Positions 1 to 8,600 of a stretch of DNA of 25,159 bases are shown piece after piece. The first letter of the stretch is position 1; every line of letters starts with the position of its first letter. This DNA comes from DAOUBP01 sp964513075 (GTDB lineage: Bacteria > Chloroflexota > Anaerolineae > CG2-30-64-16): NCBI GenBank assembly GCA_964513075.1, contig CAZELR010000062.1, forward strand, positions 1-25,159, given 5' to 3'. A program made the translations under genes and the position numbers. The notes below the pieces were generated by a model, which saw nothing but the letters and a program-made list of their open reading frames with translations, made no database searches and was not told the DNA's origin.

Positions 1-38
1 CGGAGGAGATTGCTTCGGGCTATCGCCCTCGCAATGAC
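1..38. repeat. Partial TCATTGCGAGG-family palindromic repeat at the left edge
   Basis: The first 38 bases carry the right-hand arm of the dispersed palindrome seen many times further on: a GATTGCTTCGGGCT core, then CGCCCTCGCAATGAC. The left arm lies outside the window. It sits just upstream of the first gene. Confidence 0.75.
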
Positions 39-59
39 TTTATGGAATAGAGTGAACTA

Positions 60-2402
60 TTGGAAACTACCCTTTGTCCATACCTTGACCTGGCCGGCAA
101 CCCCGCGGCTGTGCCTGCGCCGCGCCGGCGCTGCACCGCGCTGAAGCCTGCCGTCGCAGTCGACGCCGTGCACCAGGCCGCGTTCTGCCTGAAGGCGGAC
201 CATGTCCGCTGCACCCTCTACATGGCGGTGCAAGAGGGGAACCCGTCTGTCAACCCGCCGTCCGCCGCCCCGGACGCTTCGGCAGGCTCAGGCCCAACGC
301 CTCCGCCCTCATCCTTCATCCTTCAACGGCTGCGCCGCCTCTTGCCGTGGCTTGCCCTGGGGCTGATCGCCCTGGCCGTGGCCATCACCTACGGCCGCGA
401 CTTCCTGCGTCCTCCGGCGGCCGCGCCGGCCGCCACGGCCCCGGCCGCGACCGCCGCGCTGCGCGCCGTCCCCACCGAGACGAGCACGCCGCTGCCGGCC
501 GGCGCCGCGACCCCGACGGCCGCCCGGCCCACGCCCGCCCGCGCCGCCTCGCCCAGCCCCGTGCCGGGCGGGAGCAGCCTGGCGCTGCAGCCCGAGGCCG
601 GCGGGTCAGGCTGGTGGGCCAGCGGCGAGACCCTGGCCGAGCACCTGGACGACTCGTTCCTGTACGCGGGGTACTACGGCGGCCGCGCCACCCTCGCCGC
701 GGTGCAGTTCGACCTGCGCCGCGTGCGCCGCGGCGCGCCGGTCCTGGCCGCACGCCTCGTGCTGACCGGCCTCAACGCCGAGAAATTCGACGCCGGCGCC
801 GGTGGCTCGTGGTCGGTGCAGATCCTCGAGCCTGACGGCCTGCCCGAGCTGGCGCGCGCCGGCTTCCAGGCGCTTCACAACGCGCCGGCCGCGGTGAGCC
901 TCTTCCCCACCCTCTATCCGGCCGACCTGGGGACCGGGGTGCAATCCGTTTTCGTGCTGGACGCCGCCGCGCGCGCGTGGCTGGAGAAGCAGGTGGTGGA
1001 CGGCGCCCCCGCAGTCGTCTTCCGCATCACGGGCCCCTCTGGGGGCGGCGACACCCTCTTTGCCTGGGACAGCGGCACCGGGCCCGCCACCCGGGGCAAT
1101 GCGCCCCAGCTCGAGCTCAGCCTCGGCGCACCTCCGTCGACCCCGCCGCCGCTGGCGACCGTGCCCGTGCTCGTGGCCACACTGACCTCGACCCCGGCCA
1201 ACGTGCTCACCGCGGCCGTCTACGCGGAGACCGCGACCGCGGTCGCGACGGCGATCGGCACCTACACGCCGCTGCCCTATGCCGTCGCGACCCCCACGCC
1301 GCCGCTCGGCGACATCGCGGTCGCGCAGGCCTGGCGCGCGCTGCAGGGGCTGCCGCCGCTGGTGATCTATACCCCGACGCCCGCCAACGGAGCCACCGCC
1401 GCTGCTGATGCCCGCTACGCCACCGCCGTCGCCGTCACCACGGGCACCTTCACGCCCGTGCCCACCAACGCCGTGACGCCGATCATCGTGCTGCCGACCC
1501 CATTCCCCGACAACGCGGCGACCGCGGTTGCCCAACTGCGGCAGGCCATCATCCAGGCGCAGCAGGTGGGGACCGCCACCCCGCTGCCGGAAGGTGCGCT
1601 GGTGGCGACGACGACCCCGGCGCCGCCGGTGATTGCCAGCACCGCCACGCCGGCAAACGCCGCGACCGCAGTGATGCGCGCGGCCGAGGCCACGTTCGCC
1701 GCGCTGACGGTGGGCACCTACACGCCGATCCCGCGGAACGCCCGCACCCCGACCCCGGAGCCGCCGGCCACGCCGCTGCCGCTGCTGATGCGCGACACCC
1801 CGCGGCCGACCTCCACGCCGGCCCCGGCCCTGCCGCCCAGCCTGCCCGCCGCGCTGCGGGGGCTGATCCTGTTTCACAGCGACCGCAACGACCAGATCGA
1901 GCTTTTTGCGCTCGATCCCGCGGCCGGCATCGTGTACCGCGTCACCCAGGAGTGGCCGTTCGCCCTGGCCCAGGCGCTGGAGGGCCGCGCGCCCGACGGC
2001 TACGCGGCGGTTATCGTCCAGAACGACGACCGGCTGGTGCCCGAGCTCTACATCCGGGACAGCCGCTACCCCGGCCTGCGCCAGCTCACATCGACGACGG
2101 GCTGGAGCTACGACGCGGCCTGGTCCCCCACCGGCGATCTGATCGTCTTCGTGTCGCAGGAGCCGGGCAACGATGAGATTCACACCATCAGGCCGGACGG
2201 CAGCGACATGCGCCGGCTGACGGCCAACGATTGGGAGTGGGACAAGCACCCGACCTGGTCGCCGGATGGCACGCGGATCGTCTTCTGGTCCAACCGGGAG
2301 ACCGGCCGCCGCCAGCTCTGGATCATGAACGCGGACGGCGGCAGCCAGCGCCGGCTGCTCGATTCGCCGTACAACGACTGGGACCCGATCTGGGTCAAGT
2401 GA
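60..2402 (+). CDS. Membrane-anchored protein: 4-Cys N-terminus, Thr-Pro repeats, C-terminal WD40-like (TolB/PD40) propeller
   Basis: 780 residues from a TTG start; function not known. Residues 1-55 hold a four-Cys motif (CPYLDL at 6-11, then Cys25, Cys43 and Cys51, with HQ and DH between them). It resembles an N-terminal motif I recall from Chloroflexota proteins, and this is why I prefer TTG 60 over ATG 222, although neither has a clear Shine-Dalgarno. A Pro/Ala linker leads to one transmembrane helix (about 93-112). Residues about 175-355 form a beta-rich domain resembling DNRLRE/carbohydrate-binding folds (weak call). Residues about 378-590 carry four imperfect repeats with a TPxNAxTA...GTxTPxPxNA pattern. 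Residues about 600-780 contain WSPDG-type PD40 repeats (AAWSPTGD, PTWSPDGT) like the TolB C-terminal propeller. The likely topology is a cytoplasmic Cys motif, one helix, and an external stalk and propeller. The PSSFIL segment just before the helix is encoded by the heptamer repeat found elsewhere in the window. Confidence 0.85.
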   Translation: METTLCPYLDLAGNPAAVPAPRRRCTALKPAVAVDAVHQAAFCLKADHVRCTLYMAVQEGNPSVNPPSAAPDASAGSGPTPPPSSFILQRLRRLLPWLALGLIALAVAITYGRDFLRPPAAAPAATAPAATAALRAVPTETSTPLPAGAATPTAARPTPARAASPSPVPGGSSLALQPEAGGSGWWASGETLAEHLDDSFLYAGYYGGRATLAAVQFDLRRVRRGAPVLAARLVLTGLNAEKFDAGAGGSWSVQILEPDGLPELARAGFQALHNAPAAVSLFPTLYPADLGTGVQSVFVLDAAARAWLEKQVVDGAPAVVFRITGPSGGGDTLFAWDSGTGPATRGNAPQLELSLGAPPSTPPPLATVPVLVATLTSTPANVLTAAVYAETATAVATAIGTYTPLPYAVATPTPPLGDIAVAQAWRALQGLPPLVIYTPTPANGATAAADARYATAVAVTTGTFTPVPTNAVTPIIVLPTPFPDNAATAVAQLRQAIIQAQQVGTATPLPEGALVATTTPAPPVIASTATPANAATAVMRAAEATFAALTVGTYTPIPRNARTPTPEPPATPLPLLMRDTPRPTSTPAPALPPSLPAALRGLILFHSDRNDQIELFALDPAAGIVYRVTQEWPFALAQALEGRAPDGYAAVIVQNDDRLVPELYIRDSRYPGLRQLTSTTGWSYDAAWSPTGDLIVFVSQEPGNDEIHTIRPDGSDMRRLTANDWEWDKHPTWSPDGTRIVFWSNRETGRRQLWIMNADGGSQRRLLDSPYNDWDPIWVK

Positions 2403-2407
2403 TTGCC

Positions 2408-2460
2408 GATTTTTGATTTTCGATTTGCGATTGCCAATCAAAAATCGAAAATCAAAAATC
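2408..2460. repeat. AT-rich perfect inverted repeat between two genes
   Basis: A 19-bp arm (2408-2426, GATTTTTGATTTTCGATTT) is exactly complementary to 2442-2460, with a 15-nt loop. It begins six bases after the upstream stop codon and is strikingly AT-rich within GC-rich DNA. It could act as a transcript 3' hairpin or be a mobile intergenic repeat. It is also translatable in the frame of the next gene, so gene callers may wrongly extend that gene into it. Confidence 0.8.
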
Positions 2461-2477
2461 GACTGGGGAGAAGCCAA

Positions 2478-4115
2478 TTGGACTTACTAGAATACCTGAA
2501 TCCGCTGCGCCGCTGGTGGTGGCTGCTGGTGCTGGGGACCGCGGTGGCCGTGGGCGCGGCCTTCCTGGCCTTGCGCGCGCAGCCGCCCGTCTACCAGGCG
2601 CGCACCGCGCTGATGATCGGCCGCGCCATCACCGAGGCCAACCCGAACTACTCCGACATCTACCTGACCGAGCAGCTCGCCAACACCTACGCGGACCTGG
2701 CGCAGCGCGCGCCGGTGCGCAAGGCGGCGATGGCCAGCCTCGGCATCGGCTGGCTGCCCGGCTACTCGGTCCAGTTGGTGCCCAACACGCAGCTGCTGGA
2801 GATCAAGGTGACTGCCGGCGACCCCGTTCTGGCGCAGGCCGCGGCCGACGCGCTGGCCCGTGAGTTGATCGCGCAGAGCCCGACCGAGGGCAACACCGAG
2901 GTTCAGCAGCGCCAGGGGTTCGTGACCGCGCAGTTGGACGAGCTGGAAGTGGGGATCAGGGACACCCAGGACGAGATCGCGAAGCTGCAGGCGGAGCTGG
3001 CCGGCATGCTGAGCGCCCGCGAGATCGCGGATGCGCAGTCACAGATCGCCGCGCTGCGCAGCAAGCTGTACGACCTGCAGGCTAACTACGCCGCGCTGCT
3101 GAGCAACACGGGGCAGGGCGCGGCCAACGCCTTGACGATCGTGGAGCCTGCCGAGCTGCCCGCTGCGCCCATCGGCACCAGCAGGACGCGCACGCTGGCG
3201 CTGGTGGCGGCCATCGGCCTGATCTTGTCCGCGGGCACGGCCTATCTCCTCTCGTACCTGGACGACACGCTGAAGACCCCGGTCGACGTGAAGCGCACCC
3301 TGGGCCTGACCGCGTTGGGCGCGGTGCCCGAGGTGCCGGACAGCAAGGCCGGCCAGGAGCTGCTGATGCTCTCCGGCAACCACTCGGCTGCCAGCGAGGC
3401 GTACCGGGTGCTGCGCACCAACCTGCAGTTTGCCTCGGTAGAACATCCCCTGCACGTCCTGCTGGTGACCAGCCCCGCACCCAGCGAGGGCAAATCGCTG
3501 ACCACCGCGAACCTGGCCGTAGCGCTGGCGCAGGCGGGCCAGCGGGTGGTGGTGGTGGACGCCGACCTGCACCGCCCGCGGCTCCACCGGGTGTTCGGCC
3601 TGCCGAACGCCGCGGGCCTGACCTCCGCGCTGCTCGAGGAGCATCCGTCCCCCGTTGGCCTGCTGCAGCCGACCGGCGACCCGCGGCTGCGCCTCCTGAC
3701 CTCCGGTCCCATCCCGCCCAACCCCACCGAACTGCTCAGCTCGGCGCGCATGCGCGAGCTGCTCGCCGCGCTGGCCGGCGACGCCGACATCGTGCTGGTC
3801 GACAGCCCGCCCGTGCTGATCCTGGCCGACGCCGCGGTGCTCTCCGCGGTGGCCGACGGCGTGCTGCTGGTGGTGGAGGCCGGCCGCACGCGGCGCGAGG
3901 CCGCGGAGAAGGCGGTGGAGACGCTGCGCAACGTCAAGGCGCGCCTCGTGGGCGTCCTGATCAACCGCGCCCCCACCCGCGGCTCGGGCGCGTACTACTA
4001 CTATTACTATTACAAGGATTACGGGTACGGCGAGAAGCCCAAGCAGAAACGCTTCGGTCCGCTGGCGTGGCTGGGAATCGGGAAGAAGAAGCGCCGGGGG
4101 AAGGCGGAAGCCTGA
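2478..4115 (+). CDS. Polysaccharide biosynthesis tyrosine autokinase (Wzz + BY-kinase fusion)
   Basis: 545 residues. I chose TTG 2478 because GGGGAG lies about 7 nt upstream; the longer frame from 2403 would translate the intergenic inverted repeat. The N-terminus has the Wzz-like chain-length-determinant fold: LRRWWWLLVLG starts helix 1, a periplasmic coiled segment follows (about 145-200), and a second helix lies near 240-258. The C-terminal BY-kinase domain shows Walker A (PSEGKS, about 335-340), Walker A' (VVVDAD, about 357-362) and Walker B (DIVLVDSPP, about 437). The C-terminus carries seven consecutive tyrosines (about 506-512) and two more (515, 517), the usual site of autophosphorylation, then a basic tail. 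In this family the cycle of Tyr phosphorylation controls polymerisation and export of capsule or exopolysaccharide. No glycosyltransferase or Wzx/Wzy gene is in the window, so its pathway partners are not visible. Confidence 0.93.
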   Translation: MDLLEYLNPLRRWWWLLVLGTAVAVGAAFLALRAQPPVYQARTALMIGRAITEANPNYSDIYLTEQLANTYADLAQRAPVRKAAMASLGIGWLPGYSVQLVPNTQLLEIKVTAGDPVLAQAAADALARELIAQSPTEGNTEVQQRQGFVTAQLDELEVGIRDTQDEIAKLQAELAGMLSAREIADAQSQIAALRSKLYDLQANYAALLSNTGQGAANALTIVEPAELPAAPIGTSRTRTLALVAAIGLILSAGTAYLLSYLDDTLKTPVDVKRTLGLTALGAVPEVPDSKAGQELLMLSGNHSAASEAYRVLRTNLQFASVEHPLHVLLVTSPAPSEGKSLTTANLAVALAQAGQRVVVVDADLHRPRLHRVFGLPNAAGLTSALLEEHPSPVGLLQPTGDPRLRLLTSGPIPPNPTELLSSARMRELLAALAGDADIVLVDSPPVLILADAAVLSAVADGVLLVVEAGRTRREAAEKAVETLRNVKARLVGVLINRAPTRGSGAYYYYYYYKDYGYGEKPKQKRFGPLAWLGIGKKKRRGKAEA

Positions 4116-4122
4116 GTGTACC

Positions 4123-4293
4123 GCAATCCGCCGGATTGCGCCGGTGCTGGCAACACGATCCAGCGGATTGTGCTACAGCGCACCGTGCCAGAGTGTACCG
4201 CAATCCGCCGGATTGCGTCGGTGCTGGCAACACAATCCAGCGGATTGTGCTACAGCGCACCGTGCCAGAGTGTACCGCAATCCGCCGGATTGC
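4123..4293. repeat. REP palindrome array upstream of the transposase (5 hairpins)
   Basis: Two alternating hairpin types are present. Type A is GCAATCC-GCC-GGATTGC, at 4123-4139, 4200-4216 and 4277-4293. Type B is CACAATCC-AGC-GGATTGTG, at 4154-4172 (one base changed) and 4231-4249. They are joined by conserved spacers (CCGGTGCTGGCAACA and CTACAGCGCACCGTGCCAGAGTGTAC-like), giving a period of about 77 bp. The array begins directly after the kinase stop codon. Confidence 0.93.
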
Positions 4294-4311
4294 GTCGTGA
4301 TCTGAAGTTAC

Positions 4312-4965
4312 ATGTCCAACCTTGCGCCTGACCAGCTTTATCGTCGCAACCTGCCGCACTTCCAGCCGCCCGGTGCGACCTTTTTCATCACCTTTCGGCT
4401 GGCCGGATCCATCCCTGCGTCCGTGCTCGCTGCGCTTTTTGAAGAGGCCGAGCGGATTCGGGCCGAAGTGGAAAGAACGCCTGATTCCTTGGAGCGCGCC
4501 GAGCGCCTGTACCTGGAGGAGCGGCGTTTCTTCGGCAAATGGGACGCCGTTTTGGATCTGGGCGATGGTCCCGACTGGCTGCGCGATCGCCGGATCGCGC
4601 AGCTGGTTGCCGATAATGTGCATCATTTTGCCGAGAAGCGGTATGAGCTGCTGGCGTACTGCATCATGCCGAACCATGTCCATGTCGTTCTCACGCCGTT
4701 GCGAAAGGCCGATGACGCGTATTTTTCGTTGGCGCAGATTATGCACACTATGAAGGGCTATACGGCGGGGCAGGCCAACCGGCTTCTGGGCCGTACGGGC
4801 GCGTTCTGGCTGCATGAAAGTTATGACCATTGCGTGCGGAGCGAGGCGGAATTAGAGCGAATTATCGCTTACGTTGTGAATAACCCGGTCAAAGCTGGCC
4901 TGGTGCCGGATTGGCAGGCCTGGCCGTGGACGTACACCAGTGGAGCACAATCCAGCGGATTGTGA
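4312..4965 (+). CDS. REP-associated Y1/HUH transposase (RAYT, TnpA_REP-like)
   Basis: 217 residues from ATG 4312. The HUH metal-binding motif is MPNHVHVVL (His at about 120 and 122). The candidate nucleophilic tyrosine is in MKGYTAGQ (about 148), followed by the GAFWLHESYDH stretch and the NPVKAGLV C-terminal helix typical of Y1_Tnp/RAYT proteins. RAYTs nick single-stranded REP hairpins and are thought to have spread REP sequences; they are usually single-copy and domesticated. Here the gene is bracketed by 12 matching palindromes, so the cognate pair is directly visible. The last codons (AQSSGL and stop) are read from a type-B palindrome (4946-4964), so the repeat supplies the protein C-terminus. 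No good Shine-Dalgarno precedes the start. Confidence 0.93.
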   Translation: MSNLAPDQLYRRNLPHFQPPGATFFITFRLAGSIPASVLAALFEEAERIRAEVERTPDSLERAERLYLEERRFFGKWDAVLDLGDGPDWLRDRRIAQLVADNVHHFAEKRYELLAYCIMPNHVHVVLTPLRKADDAYFSLAQIMHTMKGYTAGQANRLLGRTGAFWLHESYDHCVRSEAELERIIAYVVNNPVKAGLVPDWQAWPWTYTSGAQSSGL

Positions 4966-5205
4966 TACGGGTTGTGCGGTGAGTGTACCACAATCCAGCG
5001 GATTGTGTTACGGGGTGCTGCGTGGCACTGTACCGCAATTCGCCGGATTGTGCCGGTGCTGACAACACAATCCAGCGGATTGTGTTACGGGGTGCTGCGT
5101 GGCACTGTACCGCAATCCGCCGGATTGCGCCGGTGCTGACAACACAATCCAGCGGATTGTGTTACAATGTACTGTGCTACAATGTATCGCAATCCGCCGG
5201 ATTGC
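4946..5205. repeat. REP palindrome array downstream of the transposase (7 hairpins)
   Basis: Type B copies lie at 4946-4964, 4989-5007, 5066-5084 and 5143-5161. Type A copies lie at 5035-5051 (one change, GCAATTC), 5112-5128 and 5189-5205. The spacers (GTTACGGGGTGCTGCGTGGCACTGTAC-like) differ slightly from the upstream array, so the two arrays have expanded separately. The last hairpin ends about 22 bp before the next start codon and may affect that gene's expression. Confidence 0.93.
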
Positions 5206-5227
5206 GTTTTGCAAAGGAGTGCCTCCC

Positions 5228-5605
5228 ATGTCCAAATCACTCCGGTACACGTTCATCGTTCACACTGTGGTCTCCCTGCTCTTCGGTGCACCGCTGCTGG
5301 CCGCGCCGGGGCGGTTCTTGGGGCTGTTTGGCTGGGCGCCGGTGGATCCGCTGCTCAGCCGGGTGCTGGGCGCGGCGCTGATCGCGCTGGCGTGGAGCTC
5401 GTACCGCGGCTTCCGCGCGGCCGAGCGCCGGCAGGTGGCGCTGCTGCTGGAGGTCGAGGCGCTGTTCTGCGGCCTGGCCTGCGTCGGGATGACGCGACAC
5501 ATGTGGGGCTACCACTGGCCCTGGTACGTGTGGCTGCTGCTGGGGGTCTACACGGCGTTCACCGTCGTGTGGCTCTGGGCGCTCCTTCGGAAGGATGAAG
5601 AATGA
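5228..5605 (+). CDS. Small integral membrane protein, unknown function
   Basis: 125 residues from ATG 5228, with AAAGGAGT about 8 nt upstream. The track-length frame from 5099 would translate REP repeats, so the shorter start is preferred. Four hydrophobic segments are visible (about 8-28, 45-58, 75-88 and 96-118). A conserved-looking GRFLGLFGWAP loop and an Arg-rich loop (SYRGFRAAERRQ) lie between them. I do not recognise a characterised family; it looks like the small four-helix membrane proteins common in Chloroflexota. Its last codons (RKDEE) run into the heptamer-type repeat that forms the following hairpin. Confidence 0.75.
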   Translation: MSKSLRYTFIVHTVVSLLFGAPLLAAPGRFLGLFGWAPVDPLLSRVLGAALIALAWSSYRGFRAAERRQVALLLEVEALFCGLACVGMTRHMWGYHWPWYVWLLLGVYTAFTVVWLWALLRKDEE

Positions 5606-5630
5606 AACGGCCTTTCGTCTTCATCCTTCC
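5589..5630. terminator. Hairpin between convergent genes, possible bidirectional terminator
   Basis: A perfect 13-bp inverted repeat (GGAAGGATGAAGA at 5589-5601 with its complement at 5618-5630, 16-nt loop) overlaps the end of the small membrane protein gene and precedes the end of the convergent peptidase gene. It is built from the ATCCTTC heptamer found at several other gene ends. There is no long T-run on either side, so termination is inferred from position only. Confidence 0.45.
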
Positions 5631-5645
5631 GCCTTCATCCTTTAG

Positions 5646-8600
5646 TTAGTTGTTTCCCGGCGTCAGGCTGAAGTCGAACTCCCCGGTCCGATTTGACGGT
5701 GCGGGCTGCACCGCGCCGCACGCGGCGGCGGGCAGCACCACGTAGCTGTTATTTACCCCTGTGTTCCCCAGCCCCCCGGCGTGCGTGAAGGAGGTCGCTG
5801 ACCGCCACGCGCAGCCGTTGGCCTCCGTGCATGACGCGCCGCCGGGCGTGAAGTAAAAATTGTTGGCCTTCCACCACACCTGGTAGAGCAGCGCTCCCCC
5901 TGCTGCACTCCACCCCAACTGCACCTGCGTAGCGCCCAACTTAGAGATCGTCACATTGCTGACCCCCGCGGCCGGGGCCGCGCACGCGGTCGGCATCCGC
6001 GTGGCCGGGTCGCCGAACAGCAGGTAGGTGTCCAACAGATCGAGGTTCGACCCAGTCGTGTAGAGGGCCAGCTTGCCGGACGCCGTCCCTGCGCCCACCG
6101 TGCCCGCGCGATTGGTGAAGATTGCCGTGAAAAACCCTTTGTCGAGCATGTCGTGCCCGGTCGCGATCCCCAGGCCGGTCGGCGACCAGCTCGCGACCGC
6201 GCCCTTGCCGCTGATCCGGGTCACCACCTCGCCGAGCGACTCCCACCCATCGGCGAGCGGAAAAGGGTTGTGGTAGAAGCCATCGTAGCAGGTCATGGGC
6301 AGCATTACCGGCAGCATGGCGCCGTTGGTCAGGCCGGCCACATCGGTCGTCGTGAACAGGCTTTCGTCCGCCCAGGCGTTTGTACCGGCATGGCCGATGT
6401 AGTTCACGATCAGCTTGCCCGCGTTGATGCCCGCCTGGATCGCGGCCCGGGCCGAGGCCACCGTGGTGTGGGTCACGCCGTAGTGGACCTTCGTGGCCGT
6501 GTACGGCGCGGGCAGATAGCCGGCCAGCAGGGTATTCGACATCAGGGCGAAGTTGCCCGCGCCGTCGGCATTGTCGGCCACGGCCAGCACCTGCTGCTGC
6601 CAGGCGCCCGCGGGCGGCGCGGTTTCGTAGGCGATGATCTTGTTCACCAGCGCGCCCGCGTCCGCAGCGCTGTTCACCGACAGCCGCCCCAGCAGCATGT
6701 CCGGCAGGGTGTCGCTGCCCGACATCGTGACATAACGATTATCGGCGGCGGTCTCTCCCATCCAGGGGTCGACCCGCGCCAGGTAGGGGGGCATGAAGCT
6801 GACCCGGCTGCTGCCGGCCGGGAGCCCCAGGTGGTTCTTCGGATCGAAGTGTCCATCGCCCACCAGCACCACGTAGGTGGGTGCGGGCGCCTGCCAATGG
6901 GCGTAGGCGTAGGCCAGGAAGTCGCGGATCGCTGCGGCGCCGGTGATGCCGTAGCCGAACTCGTCGTAGACGTCCTGCACATCGGCCAGCGCCGTGCGCA
7001 AGCCCTGGGATGCCCGGTGCGCGGCCAGCGCGGCTGCCTGCGTCGAGAAGGCCGCGTGGGTGATCACCACCCAGTCCGCGCCGTTGGTCGCCGCGGCCAG
7101 GTTCGACGGCGTGTCGGCCTCGATCCTCTGGCTGTCCACCGTCGTGTAGGCGGCGCCGGCCGCGGCCCGATAGCGGGTCCCTGCGGCGGCCGTGTCCTGG
7201 AAGGTGGCGGTGTAGGCCGCGCCTGACGGCGTCACAACGATATTGTTGATCCGGACGACCGCTTTAGGATCGGTCACGTCGTAGACCGCAGCCTGTTGAG
7301 CGGTGCTGAATCCGGTGATCTGGTACTTCGCGGGGTTCGCGGCCGCGTCGTTGCCGAACGCCGCGTCGTCGCCCACGGCGACGAAGGTGTCCGCGAACGT
7401 CAACTCGGCCCAGTCGACGTATACCAGGTCAACGCCGATCGGCCCGTCGTTGGGGCAGGTCACCTCGAGGGTGTTGTCCCCCGCAACCAGCAGGCTCTGC
7501 GGAAAGGTGACGTCCGTCGTCCGCACGACCATCCCATCCCACCGGGCGTCCTCCAGGAGCGTCCCGTTCAGGCGCACCTGGGTGTGATGATCCGGCGCGA
7601 TCCCGAAGTCCAGGCCGCCGTAGAGCGCGAGCCTCAACCGGGCGGTGTAGGCGCCCGTGTAAGGAGCTGCCAGCGAGAAGGTGGTGCTCCAGCTCGCCGG
7701 AACGCCCGCTTCGGTGGGGTAGATGTCGGCCCACAGCCAGCGCTCCGCGGTTTCGCTGCCCGGCATGTCGGTGATGTATAAGACGTCCTCTGCCTGGCGC
7801 CGGGTCGCGCCGGTGTAGGCTGGTGAGGCCGCCGTCCCCGGCGTGCCGTCGCGCGCCGCCATGCGCAGCCCCTGGCTGCCGCCGTAGGTCAGCCAGTAGA
7901 CGTTGTCCGCGGTGTACTTGGACGCCACGGCCTGGCCGTAGAAGAGGATGGTGTCGTTCGCGTCGAAGCTGCCGTCGGCCTGCCCTTCCACGTAGATGGC
8001 CACCTGGCTCCCCAGGTTGTAGAGCTTGAACGTGCGCGGGTCCAGGGTCGCCACCGGCAGCCCCGCCGCGCCCAGCGCCGCGCGGGTGAGCCTGTGGAAC
8101 CCGTCCTGCTGCACCCTGACCCGCCAGCCGGGCACGGGCGGCGCCCAGGGGGTGGCCTCACCCCCGGCCCCTCTCCCTGCGGGGGAGAGGGGAGGCGCGG
8201 ACTGCCGCCAGCCGCGCGCGTCCTCATAATTCAGCAGTTCCTGCCGGAAAATCTCCTCGTACGCGCTGGATTCCGCCGCCTGCCCCCTGTCTCCTGCCGC
8301 CTGCCCCCTGCCTCCTGCCTCCTGACCCCCGAACGTCACCTGGACCGTCAGGGATTCGTAGACCGTGAGCACCCGGGCCGCGGGGTCGTATTGTACGGGG
8401 TAGACGCCGATGCCGGCCACGCGCTGCTGGCGCAGCACGCCGTCGCTCGTCACGGCGGCCAGCGCGGCGGGGTAGACTGCGGCGCCGGCGTAGATCGCCG
8501 CGTCCTCCTCGGTGACGGTGCGCGGCGCGGGCAGGACCGGGGCTGCACCCCTGGCCGGCGGCGTCCGGTCGACCGTTTGGGCTGCGACCGGCAGGACCGG

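Noticed and set aside
606..2477. 623-residue minus-strand open frame opposite the first gene
   Set aside because: Arg/Gly/Ala-rich composition typical of antisense frames in GC-rich DNA, no domain or start signal; the plus frame has clear domains.
4116..5210. CRISPR array
   Set aside because: The repeats are short palindromes with conserved, non-unique spacers and flank a RAYT; there are no cas genes.
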